Shown piece after piece: positions 53,005 to 60,941 of a DNA stretch of 64,000 bases. The notes under the pieces are model-generated. The model was not told where the DNA came from. It worked only from the letters and a program-made list of their open reading frames with translations, and made no database searches. Every line of letters starts with the position of its first letter. Positions within the stretch are counted from its first letter, which is position 1. The position numbers were made by a program, and so were the translations under genes. The DNA lies in assembly GCA_033763975.1 (NCBI GenBank), contig JANRJM010000013.1, positions 62,001-126,000 of the forward strand, in the 5' to 3' direction. Source of the DNA: Planctomycetota bacterium. Lineage in GTDB: Bacteria; Planctomycetota; Phycisphaerae; Phycisphaerales; UBA1924.

Positions 53005-54363
53005 ATGATCACGCAGCTGATCGCCATCGCCAAGAACGCGTTCGTCGAGAGCGTCCGCCAGCCGGTGCTCTTCACGCTCGTGCTGCTCGCCGGCATCATC
53101 CAGGTGTTCAACACCTTCAACGCCGCGTTCAGCATGGCCGATGTCGAAAGTTCGCAGGTCTCGGGCGATACCAAGCTCCTCTTCGACATCGGCCTGGGCA
53201 CCATCTTCGTCATCTCCACGCTGCTCGCGGGGTTCATCGCCACCGCCGTCATCTCGCGCGAGATCGAGAACAAGACCGTCCTCACCGTCATCAGCAAGCC
53301 CATCCCGCGCCCGGTGCTCGTGCTCGGCAAGTTCGCCGGGGTCGCCGGCGCGATGCTGGCGGCCCTGGTCGTGATGCTCGTCTTCCTGCTCCTGGCCGTC
53401 CGGCACGGGGTCATGTCCACCGCCGCCGACGAGCTCGACGGGCCAGTCATCTTCTTCGGCGTCGGCTTCGTCGCCCTCTCCCTCTTCATCGCCGGCTGGT
53501 GCAACTTCTTCTACGGCTGGAACTTCCCGCAGACGCTCGTCACGCTCCTCGTGCCGCTCTCCATCCTCGCCTACGTGCTGGTCCTCTTCGTCGGCAAGAA
53601 GTGGAACCTCCAGCCCCCGCTCACCGACTTCAAGGACCAGGTCATGGTCGCGTCGCTGTGCCTGGGGCTCGCCGTGCTCGTCCTGACCAGCGTGGCCCTC
53701 GCCGCGTCCACCCGCCTCGGGCAGGTCATGACGCTCGTGGTCAGCATGGGCGTCTTCGTCGGCGCCCTGCTCTCCAACCACATGATCGGCCAGCACGTCT
53801 TCGACAACGCCGCCCTGGGACGCATCCAGTCGGTCTCGCCCGAAGATCCCGAGCGCGCCAGCTTCCGGAACCTGGGCGACACCCTCGTCGTGCGACTCTC
53901 GCGCGAGCCACTGGAACGCCCGCGCCCCGGCGACCCCGTGTACTTCTCGCCCGGCCCCAGCGGGTTCCCCATGCTGGCGCCGACCGACTACGCCCGGTTC
54001 TCGGGCGCTCTGAACGAACTCACCGAACAGCTCGCTTCCGAACAGCCCCCGGCGATCATCGTGCTTGATTCGTCCGGCGCCACCCTGCGCGTGCGTCACA
54101 TCGGCGGCCGCCCCCTCGCCATCACCCGGGCTCCGGAGCCCGACGACTATGTCTTCAGCCGCCCCACCTCCATCCGCCCGGTCGCGCTCGCCGCCTGGGG
54201 CGCCATCCCCAACCTCCAGTTCTTCTGGCTCCTCGACGCCGTCTCGCAGAACCGGCGGGTACCCGCTGCGTATGTTGGGCTGGTATCGCTGTATGCGGCG
54301 TGCCAGGTCGGCGTGTTTCTCAGCCTCGCCGTCCTGCTCTTCCAACGCCGCGACGTGGGCTGA
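53005..54363 (+). CDS. ABC-2-type permease, divergent from the SPFH-ABC operon
   Basis: 452 aa. It starts with ITQLIAIAKNAFVESVRQPV, the pre-TM helix of ABC-2 permeases, then LFTLVLLAGIIQVF, FVISTLLAGFIATAVISREI with ENKTVLTVISKPIPRPVLVL (the coupling helix typical of NosY/NatB-like exporters), and four to five further TMs, including MLAALVVMLVFLLLAVRHGV and TLLVPLSILAYVLVLFV. A soluble segment (about 285-400) precedes the last TM. It lacks its own ATPase; the ATPase of the facing operon is the nearest candidate. ATG 53005 is chosen because the family N-terminus begins there. Confidence 0.87.
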   Translation: MITQLIAIAKNAFVESVRQPVLFTLVLLAGIIQVFNTFNAAFSMADVESSQVSGDTKLLFDIGLGTIFVISTLLAGFIATAVISREIENKTVLTVISKPIPRPVLVLGKFAGVAGAMLAALVVMLVFLLLAVRHGVMSTAADELDGPVIFFGVGFVALSLFIAGWCNFFYGWNFPQTLVTLLVPLSILAYVLVLFVGKKWNLQPPLTDFKDQVMVASLCLGLAVLVLTSVALAASTRLGQVMTLVVSMGVFVGALLSNHMIGQHVFDNAALGRIQSVSPEDPERASFRNLGDTLVVRLSREPLERPRPGDPVYFSPGPSGFPMLAPTDYARFSGALNELTEQLASEQPPAIIVLDSSGATLRVRHIGGRPLAITRAPEPDDYVFSRPTSIRPVALAAWGAIPNLQFFWLLDAVSQNRRVPAAYVGLVSLYAACQVGVFLSLAVLLFQRRDVG

Positions 54364-54461
54364 GCACCCGTCCATCCTTCCGCGGGCGGGGTACGATCTC
54401 CCGTCCGGTGTGTTCACGCCCGGTTCAGTTTTCGCGCACGCAATGACAAGGGGATCTTCCC

Positions 54462-54743
54462 GTGGCCCAGAAGCGCAAGTCGTTCGATGATTCCGCGAAG
54501 GGTGTCAAGGCGACGGGGAGCGGCCCGGACAAGAGCGGCACCATCAAGCTCGTCGTCGCCATCGTCGCCCTCGTCGGCGCTTGCGCGTTCCTCGCGTACT
54601 TCTACGGCGTGTTCGATTCGCCCCCCACGCCGCCCCCCACGCTCGAGCAGACCCTCGGCGAAGAGGGCCTCCAGCAGTTGGAAGAGTCCAAGAAGGTCAA
54701 CGAGCGGCTCATGCAGATCCACAAGAAGCCCGCCGGCTCGTAA
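54462..54743 (+). CDS. Small single-pass membrane protein
   Basis: 93 aa. Basic N-terminus (AQKRKSFDD), one TM segment (IKLVVAIVALVGACAFLAYF, 28-47), a Pro-rich stretch and a C-terminal helix EEGLQQLEESKKVNERLMQI. The GTG start at 54462 follows AAGGGG at good spacing. It lies 98 bp after the divergent permease on the same strand and may be a small accessory subunit. Convergent with the lipoprotein gene, with three bases between the stops. No family recognised. Confidence 0.75.
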   Translation: MAQKRKSFDDSAKGVKATGSGPDKSGTIKLVVAIVALVGACAFLAYFYGVFDSPPTPPPTLEQTLGEEGLQQLEESKKVNERLMQIHKKPAGS

Positions 54744-54746
54744 CCT

Positions 54747-55601
54747 TCATCCGCCCGCCGGGCGTGCCTCGTACGGCATCGGAAAAAAGCCCCGCACACG
54801 GGTCACCTTGCCCGTCCCGGTGCGTCGTTCCCACACGCCCTGCGCGGGTGCGATCACCACGCCATCATCACCCGGGTAGTTCGGGTCGTACACCCGCACT
54901 CGCACGCCCGCCTCGCCGGGCTCGTACCCGTACGCCAGCACCTGGTGGTTCTGCCACAGCACGCCCACGCGGCTCTGCGGCGCCCGCGAGTTCGTCCGCG
55001 AACGCACGTACACCAACCCGAGCGGGACCAGCTCGCCCCGGTCCAAACGACGCAGAATCCCGGCCAGTTCGGCACGCGTCAGCGACGCCGTGCTCTCCTC
55101 GTCGGCCCCGCCATCATCCGGCAGGCTCATCCAGCGGCGAAACGCCAGCACCATCACGCCGCCCTCGCCGAACGACTCCAGTTGTCGGGCCGCGATGGCG
55201 TCGTACAGGGGCGTGCCGGGGGCGGGCGGGGTCGTGTCGTCGGGAGGGCGCTGCCCGGCGAGGTAGTAATCCGCCACGAGCAGCGACATGCCCCCGCACA
55301 GCCCGAACTCGGCGGGAACCACCTTCCCGCGCGCCAGCGACGAACCCCGCAGCGCGTCGGGCAGTGGCGAGCCGCTGAATCGGTTGACGAACCGAAGCCC
55401 GTGCACCGACGGGCGGAACGCCTCGCGCGCCGGAATCTCCGGGGGCGTCGATCCCGTGCGCACCGCACCGCTCGACACCACGCGCAACCCCGGCGCGGCC
55501 TTCGCACGCTCACGTGCAGACGACTCGTCCGGCCGACGGTTCGCAACCGGGGAGCACGCCCCGAGTAGAAGCACCACAACAACGGTCGTCCACCGAATCA
55601 T
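54747..55601 (-). CDS. Lipoprotein with papain-like Cys-His-Asp arrangement
   Basis: 284 aa. Signal TTVVVVLLLGAC with lipobox Cys16. In the mature part, FGLCGGMSLLVADYYLAG (99-116) resembles the helix carrying the catalytic Cys of papain-like folds (Cys102). Later, LWQNHQVLAYGYEP supplies a His (His219), and VRVYDPNYPGDD an Asp/Asn (Asp239, Asn241), in the order and spacing seen in C39 and related cysteine peptidases or bacteriocin-type transglutaminases. No annotation is certain; the call rests on this motif order. ATG 55601; divergent from the zinc-ribbon gene by 58 bp. Confidence 0.7.
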   Translation of the reverse strand: MIRWTTVVVVLLLGACSPVANRRPDESSARERAKAAPGLRVVSSGAVRTGSTPPEIPAREAFRPSVHGLRFVNRFSGSPLPDALRGSSLARGKVVPAEFGLCGGMSLLVADYYLAGQRPPDDTTPPAPGTPLYDAIAARQLESFGEGGVMVLAFRRWMSLPDDGGADEESTASLTRAELAGILRRLDRGELVPLGLVYVRSRTNSRAPQSRVGVLWQNHQVLAYGYEPGEAGVRVRVYDPNYPGDDGVVIAPAQGVWERRTGTGKVTRVRGFFPMPYEARPAGG

Positions 55602-55659
55602 GGCGCCAGCCTACCGGCAAGGCCCGGGCGCGGTAGGCTGCGGCCGCGGGGGGTGCAGC

Positions 55660-56826
55660 ATGACGGCGGCGTCAGTCCAACCGTGTGTGCGCTGCGGCAA
55701 CGGCGCCGGCACGCGCCTCGACACGAAAGGCCGCCCGTGGTGCGACGCCTGCTGGTCCGCCTCCGCCACTGTCGCCCCGCGCCAGGCGCCGGATGCTCCG
55801 GCGAGCCCCGTGCGGCCCGACGCGGGCGGCCAGCGGCAGAGCGCGGCGCCCGCCCGCCCACGCCCCAAGGCGCCCAATGAAGCCACCTCCGCGGGCGAGC
55901 CACGGCGCGAGCCCGCCAACGCCCCCGCCGCCGGCACAACCGGCCACGCCGACGATGTCCTGCAACTCAGCGATGACACGTTCGCCGGGAAATCGCGCGC
56001 GCCCTGCCCCAAGTGCGGCGCCGCGATGCGCCCGGGCGTGCCCGCGTGCGTCTGCGGGTTCAACCCGGCCGCACTCCCGCTCGACCCGGAGAAGGTCCGC
56101 CAGATCCTCGGCGACTTCGACCCCGACGCCACCCCGGCGGACCAGCGGCGACCCAAGAAGGCCAAGCCCGCGCCCGCGGTTGCACAGCCGACGTGCGGCG
56201 CGTGCGGGTACGTGCTCACGGGCGTCCCCACCTCGGCGCAGGGGGACGTGACCTGCCCGGAATGCGGCACAACGAAGCGACTGTCGTACCGCAAGCCCGA
56301 GTACGACGAGCTTTCCGCGGAGGTCGCGCGATGGTCGGTGCTGCGCCCGGTGTTCATGATCGCCGGCGGGCTGCTCGTGGTGGTGGGCGTCATGTTCGCC
56401 AACGGATGGGTTCAGGGAGGCATCCGCGGGGCGGCGCTCGGCTGGGTCCGGCCGCCCGGGCAGCGCGGGCTCGGCGTGGCCGGGCCACTGGTGCTCGGCG
56501 GGCTGCTGGTCTACGCGTGGGCGACGCTGGTCGCCTTCGGGGTGACGGCCCTGCTCGGCGTCATGTGGACGGGCGTCTCCACCACGTTCCGCAAGATGCT
56601 CCTCAACGTCGCGGGGCTCGTCGCCGTCGCCCTCGCGATCCGCGTCACCGTCGATCTCATCCCCCTGCCCATCCCGTGGTGGGCGACCGGGATGGTCTGC
56701 GGGGTCATCTACGCGTGGTACCTCGCCGACATGCAGGACCTTGACCTGCAGGAGTCGGCGATCGTCACGTTCTGCACCGCGCTCCTGGTCTGGGTCACGC
56801 TCGCGATCTTCTCGCTGATGCTCTGA
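55660..56826 (+). CDS. Zinc-ribbon membrane protein with three zinc sites
   Basis: 388 aa. Three Cys4 zinc-ribbon-like sites: Cys9/12/28/31 (QPCVRCG and WCDAC), Cys116/119/130/132 (CPKCGAAMRPGVPACVC) and Cys179/182/199/202 (TCGACG and CPECG). Four or five TM segments follow (about 230-388), including VFMIAGGLLVVVGVMFANGW, VLGGLLVYAWATLVAFGVTA and VTFCTALLVWVTLAIFSLML. The segment between the first two sites is a disordered Pro/Ala linker. ATG 55660. A smaller paralogous architecture follows 101 bp downstream. No known function; zinc ribbons in front of membrane domains are common in planctomycetes. Confidence 0.85.
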   Translation: MTAASVQPCVRCGNGAGTRLDTKGRPWCDACWSASATVAPRQAPDAPASPVRPDAGGQRQSAAPARPRPKAPNEATSAGEPRREPANAPAAGTTGHADDVLQLSDDTFAGKSRAPCPKCGAAMRPGVPACVCGFNPAALPLDPEKVRQILGDFDPDATPADQRRPKKAKPAPAVAQPTCGACGYVLTGVPTSAQGDVTCPECGTTKRLSYRKPEYDELSAEVARWSVLRPVFMIAGGLLVVVGVMFANGWVQGGIRGAALGWVRPPGQRGLGVAGPLVLGGLLVYAWATLVAFGVTALLGVMWTGVSTTFRKMLLNVAGLVAVALAIRVTVDLIPLPIPWWATGMVCGVIYAWYLADMQDLDLQESAIVTFCTALLVWVTLAIFSLML

Positions 56827-56927
56827 ACCCGCGGGGGCCGCCGGCAAAGACGGACCGCGGGCCGCGTGGTACGCTTCGCCCCTGGGGCACGCCCGTGGTG
56901 CGGGCGTTGAGGGCGGGGTGGCATTCC

Positions 56928-57686
56928 ATGGCGGACGCTGTACAGAAGACGTGCTCGGTGTGCGGCATTGACGTCAGCGGCAAGCCGCGCGTCAAGGACT
57001 CCGCCGGACGGTACCTCTGCCAGGACTGCGTGGCCAAGGCCAAGGCCGCCCGCGGCGCGCAGACCGCCAAGCCCCCGGCCCCTCCCGCGCGCCCCGGCGC
57101 CGCGGCTCCCGGCGCCGACGACGACAACACCTTCCTCCTCAACATCGGCGGGAAGTCGTCGGTCGCGGAGAAGGGCACGACCCCGTGCCCGGAATGCGGG
57201 CGTCCGCTCGTGGATGGCACCGTCGTGTGCGTCGGCTGCGGGTTCAACACCAAGACGAACAAGCGGACGCAGGTGAAGGTCGAGAAGGCCAAGCCCGCGC
57301 CGGGCGAGAAGGCCGAGTCGTCACGGGGCGGGAACTTCTTCAGCGATCAGCCGCACCTCGTCGGGCTGGGCATGCTGCTGGTCTTCGGCGCGCTGGGCGC
57401 GGGCGTCATGGTCGTGCCCGAGATTCACATTCTGTACCTGATCCTCGCGGGGGTGATGTACCTGGCGTCGCGGGTGTGGGCGCTGTTCGCCGCGTGGCAG
57501 GACGAGACGTGGAAGGGGATCCTGATCCTGATCTCGTGGGTGTTCGGGATTCTGTGGCTGTACGAGCTCTACTGGGTGCTGGTCGAGGCCGAGAACGTGC
57601 TGCTGAAGTGGATGTGGGTCGTGTCGCTGGTCGCGCTGATCGTCGGCTTCTTCCTGAATCCGGAGATTCTCAGCGCGACGCCCTGA
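56928..57686 (+). CDS. Zinc-ribbon membrane protein with two zinc sites
   Basis: 252 aa. Cys9/12/31/34 (KTCSVCG and LCQDC) and Cys87/90/101/104 (CPECGRPLVDGTVVCVGC) give two zinc ribbons, then four TM segments: LVGLGMLLVFGALGAGVMVV, ILYLILAGVMYLASRVWALF, GILILISWVFGILWLYELYW and MWVVSLVALIVGFFL. It has the same plan as the upstream gene, with fewer zinc sites and different TM sequences, so the two look like ancient duplicates or partners. ATG 56928 is 33 bp inside a longer frame. A strong hairpin follows the gene. Confidence 0.85.
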   Translation: MADAVQKTCSVCGIDVSGKPRVKDSAGRYLCQDCVAKAKAARGAQTAKPPAPPARPGAAAPGADDDNTFLLNIGGKSSVAEKGTTPCPECGRPLVDGTVVCVGCGFNTKTNKRTQVKVEKAKPAPGEKAESSRGGNFFSDQPHLVGLGMLLVFGALGAGVMVVPEIHILYLILAGVMYLASRVWALFAAWQDETWKGILILISWVFGILWLYELYWVLVEAENVLLKWMWVVSLVALIVGFFLNPEILSATP

Positions 57687-57758
57687 TCGCGGCGCCCGAC
57701 GCGTCGAGGGGCCGTCCCCTCCCGCGGGTGCCCCCGCCGGTTCGATCTCACCAAACGC

Positions 57759-57789
57759 CGACGCCCCGTCCACTAGGAACGGGGCGTCG
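57759..57789. terminator. Bidirectional terminator hairpin between convergent genes
   Basis: Perfect 11-bp stem CGACGCCCCGT / ACGGGGCGTCG with a 9-base loop, centred between the stops of the zinc-ribbon gene (57686) and the small minus-strand gene (57837). No T-run, but position and stem strength fit a terminator for both. Confidence 0.6.
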
Positions 57790-57836
57790 TGGGGTGTGTC
57801 CGGCCTGAGGGACCGGAGTGTGGCTGGTCAAAGGGT

Positions 57837-58085
57837 CTAGAGGCCGTGCGTGGCGCGCGGGCGAGGTTCGATGTACCCCATGCGCACGAGGAACGCGGCG
57901 GCCTCTTCGACCTCGTATCGCGTGAACTCGCACAGGTCGCGAGGCTGCTCCGGGCTGCCCAGCAGGTCCGTCGGGTAGATCGTCTTCCCGAACTCGGCGG
58001 CGTACTCCTGCGTCGCACGCAGGCAGGCGACCGCGGCCTCGACCAGACGTTCCGGACTAATCTCTTCGCGAGGGTTCGTATTCAT
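57837..58085 (-). CDS. Small hypothetical protein
   Basis: 82 aa, soluble and helical: SPERLVEAAVACLRATQEYA, then YEVEEAAAFLVRMGYIEPRP at the end. The last part looks like a winged or swapped helix pair, but no family was recognised. ATG 58085 is preceded by GGAGGGAG about ten bases upstream, which supports it as a real gene. Divergent from the HDOD-GGDEF gene; a shared regulatory region is possible. Confidence 0.65.
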   Translation of the reverse strand: MNTNPREEISPERLVEAAVACLRATQEYAAEFGKTIYPTDLLGSPEQPRDLCEFTRYEVEEAAAFLVRMGYIEPRPRATHGL

Positions 58086-58399
58086 GTTCGAACGCTCCCT
58101 CCATTCCTGATCGGACGCACACGCGTCCGACATGTTCCTCCGTAGGTACGTCGCAGAACTCTTCGATGTTCGCGGACGCGCGGATGCCGGATTCCGCCTC
58201 GAACATCGCGCCGGGAGCCGGCTCGGGGGGCCCGCCGTCTCCCCAAGCCCGCAGCACGCCGACGCTTGCGAAAAGACACCGGCATAGGTAGTACCACCCG
58301 ATTGTGGGTTTGCGTGACGGGGCAATGTGATTCGTCATCTCACCCGATGCTCTGAGCCGAGCGGTGAATCGACGGTGTTCCCGACCTGCGGTCTGCTTC
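58086..58399. other. Divergent intergenic region (314 bp)
   Basis: Between the 82-aa gene and the HDOD-GGDEF gene. It is less GC-rich than its surroundings and presumably holds both promoters. No gene, repeat or clear operator seen. Confidence 0.4.
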
Positions 58400-60292
58400 A
58401 TGGCCAAACCCACTCTCGACCGAGTTCTGTCTTGCCCCACGCTCCCCTCGCTCCCCGCGGTGGCGCTGCAGGTGCTGGAACTGACGAAAGATCCGAGGGT
58501 ATCGATCGCGCGGATTGCGCAGACGGTGCAGAATGATCCGGCGCTCGCGAGCAAGGTGCTCCGCACCGTCAACTCCAGCTACTACGCGCTGAGCACGCCC
58601 TGCCCCAACATCGGGCGCGCGATGAGCCTGCTGGGGCTGAACACCGTCAAGTCGATCGTGCTCAGCTTCAGCCTGGTAGACACCACCAGCAAGCTCGGGC
58701 TCGACGGCGCGTTCGATCTCGAATCCTACTGGCGGCGTGCCGTGTACAGCGCCGCCGCCGCGCGCGCAATCGCCCAGCACACCCGCGCGTGCGACCCGGA
58801 CGAGGCCTTCGTCGGGGCGCTGCTCCAGGACATCGGGATGCTCGCGTGCTTCACGGCGTTGCGGGGCGAGTACGCCGCCGTCATCGCGAAGGTGGGCGAG
58901 GACCACGACGAATCGGCGGGCGTGGAGCGCGCGACGCTGGGGTTCGATCACGCGGGCGTGGGCGGGCAGCTCGCCGAGCGCTGGCGCCTGCCCGAGCAGC
59001 TCGTCGAGGCCGTCGCGCATCACCACGCCGCCGAGCACGCCTCGGGCCCGCACGCGCGGATGGTGCGGACGGTGGCGCTGGGCGGGATGGTGGCGTCCGC
59101 GCTCACGGTGGCGCGCCCGCAGTCGAAGCTGGGCGCGTTCATCGTCAGCGCGCGCCGGTGGTTCGAGGTGGATTCCGCGACGTCCAAGTCGCTGGTGGAG
59201 TCCACCGCCGCCGGGGCCGCCGAACTCTCGAAACTGCTCGACATCTCCACGGGCCGGCGCCCCGACGTGGGCTCGATCCTTGCCGAGGCGCACGAGCGGA
59301 TGCTCGAGACGCAGGAGGAGATCGCGGCCGAGTCGGCGGCCCTGCGTCGCGACAACGAGGAACTGGCGCGCCGCGCGAACACCGACGGGCTGACCGGGCT
59401 GCACAACCGCGCGTTCTTCGATCGCGAACTGCGCGAGCAGCTCGCCAAGACCCGGGCCGCACGCCACCCCATCACGCTCATCTTCCTGGACGCCGACAAG
59501 TTCAAGGGCGTGAACGACACCCACGGGCACCAGGCCGGCGACGCCGTGCTCATCGAGACGGCCCGGCGTCTGCGCGACGCCATCGGGCGCGTGGGCACCC
59601 TGTGCCGCTACGGCGGGGAAGAGTTCGTCGCGATCCTTCCGCAGATCGACCTCGAGAAGGGCAAGCGGATCGCGGAACTGCTGCGGCGGGCCATCGAGCG
59701 GTCGCCTTTCGACCTCGCGCACTACGACCTGCCGGGGATCGTGCTTCCCCGCACGATCAGCCTGGGCGTGGCGACGAGCGACCCGGCGAACGCGAGCGGG
59801 TCGTGGACGCCCGAGCACCTGACGAAACTCGCGGACGAGGCGGTCTACGCCGCCAAGACCGCCGGTCGCAACTGCGTGCGCTGGGCCGACCCCGGCGCAC
59901 CGTCGCCCGAGAAGGCCGCCGCGCCCGCGCCGGCCGATCTCGCGCCGACGGTCGCCGTCGTCGACCCGGACCCGTTCGCGCGCCGGCTGATCGCCGGGGC
60001 GCTGCTCACGCGGTTCCGCGTCACCGCGACGCCCACGCTCGCGCCCGACGAATCAGCGTCGCTCGTGTTCATCGACGCGGCCCTGCTCCTGGCCGGGTTG
60101 CCCCGGCGCCCGGCCAAGTTCGTGGCGATGACCTCCGACGCCGACCCCGCGATGCGGGCCGCGTGCGAGGCCGCCGGCGCCCTCTGCGTGCTCGACAAGC
60201 TCGAGTTCGCCCAGCGCCCCGGTGAAACCGTGGAACGCTTCCGCGCGATGCTGATCCCGGGGGTCTCCCCGCCCCGCGCGCAGGCGGCGTAG
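58400..60292 (+). CDS. HDOD-GGDEF diguanylate cyclase with receiver-like C-terminus
   Basis: 630 aa, three domains. HDOD (about 10-240): LPSLPAVALQVLELTKDPRV, DPALASKVLRTVNSSYYAL, AFVGALLQDIGMLACF and LPEQLVEAVAHHHA. A coiled coil (ERMLETQEEIAAESAALRRD) links it to GGDEF (about 330-495): TDGLTGLHNRAFFDRELREQ, LIFLDADKFKGVNDTHGHQA and the active site RYGGEEF (405-409), intact, so cyclic-di-GMP synthesis is likely. The inhibitory RxxD site just before it is absent (RVGT). The last 115 residues start TVAVVDPDPFARRLIAGALL, a receiver-like fold that lacks the usual phospho-acceptor Asp in a clear context. ATG 58400. Confidence 0.92.
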   Translation: MAKPTLDRVLSCPTLPSLPAVALQVLELTKDPRVSIARIAQTVQNDPALASKVLRTVNSSYYALSTPCPNIGRAMSLLGLNTVKSIVLSFSLVDTTSKLGLDGAFDLESYWRRAVYSAAAARAIAQHTRACDPDEAFVGALLQDIGMLACFTALRGEYAAVIAKVGEDHDESAGVERATLGFDHAGVGGQLAERWRLPEQLVEAVAHHHAAEHASGPHARMVRTVALGGMVASALTVARPQSKLGAFIVSARRWFEVDSATSKSLVESTAAGAAELSKLLDISTGRRPDVGSILAEAHERMLETQEEIAAESAALRRDNEELARRANTDGLTGLHNRAFFDRELREQLAKTRAARHPITLIFLDADKFKGVNDTHGHQAGDAVLIETARRLRDAIGRVGTLCRYGGEEFVAILPQIDLEKGKRIAELLRRAIERSPFDLAHYDLPGIVLPRTISLGVATSDPANASGSWTPEHLTKLADEAVYAAKTAGRNCVRWADPGAPSPEKAAAPAPADLAPTVAVVDPDPFARRLIAGALLTRFRVTATPTLAPDESASLVFIDAALLLAGLPRRPAKFVAMTSDADPAMRAACEAAGALCVLDKLEFAQRPGETVERFRAMLIPGVSPPRAQAA

Positions 60293-60347
60293 CGGGCGGC
60301 GCGCGGGCCCGCGCCGCGGGCGTACCCTCGTCGCGGGAGGTTCGTCC

Positions 60348-60929
60348 ATGGCACAGCAGGTCCGCATTCTCGCGTTCTCGGGGAGCACCCGCGACGGTTC
60401 GTACAACACGATGCTCGTGAAGGCCGCCAGCGCCGGCGCCACGCGACTGGGCGCTCAGGTCACCGTGCTGAACCTGCGCGACCTCGCGCTGCCGATGTAC
60501 GACGAAGACCTGGAGAAGCGCGAGGGGCTGCCCGCCGGCGTCCGGCGATTCAAGGACGCGCTGCGTGCCGCCCACGGCGTGCTCATCGCGTCGCCCGAGT
60601 ACAACAGCTCGATCAGCGCGGCGTTGAAGAACGCCATCGACTGGGCGAGCCGCCCGGAGAACGACCAGCCCCCGCTCTCGTGCTTCAACGGGAAGGTCGC
60701 GGGGCTGCTCGCCGCGTCGCCCGGCGCGCTGGGCGGGCTGCGCGGGCTGGTGCACCTGCGCAGCATCCTGGGCAACATCGGGGTGATCGTGCTCCCGCAG
60801 CAGTTCGCCCTCTCGAAGTCGCACGAGGCCTTCGCGCCCGACGGCTCGATCAAGGACGAGAAGACCCGCGCCGCGGCCGAGGGCATCGCCGAGGCCGTCG
60901 CCTCGACCTGCGCCAAGCTCGCGGGCTGA
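60348..60929 (+). CDS. NADPH-dependent FMN reductase
   Basis: 193 aa flavodoxin-like quinone/azo/chromate-type reductase. FMN phosphate loop FSGSTRDGSYN (about 10-20), LRDLALPMYDEDLE, and SPEYNSSISAALKNAIDWAS (about 85-104), the conserved flavin-ring segment; GKVAGLLAASPGALGGLRG completes the core. ATG 60348 is preceded by GGGAGG. Cytosolic. Substrate of this copy unknown. Convergent with the glycosyltransferase gene, 12 bp between the stops. Confidence 0.94.
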   Translation: MAQQVRILAFSGSTRDGSYNTMLVKAASAGATRLGAQVTVLNLRDLALPMYDEDLEKREGLPAGVRRFKDALRAAHGVLIASPEYNSSISAALKNAIDWASRPENDQPPLSCFNGKVAGLLAASPGALGGLRGLVHLRSILGNIGVIVLPQQFALSKSHEAFAPDGSIKDEKTRAAAEGIAEAVASTCAKLAG

Positions 60930-60941
60930 TCGGCTCGCTGT

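Noticed and set aside
52436-53008. Plus-strand 190-codon frame in the divergent region of the SPFH-ABC locus
   Set aside because: Pro/Arg-rich translation without domain or ribosome-binding site; probably a by-product of C-rich promoter DNA.
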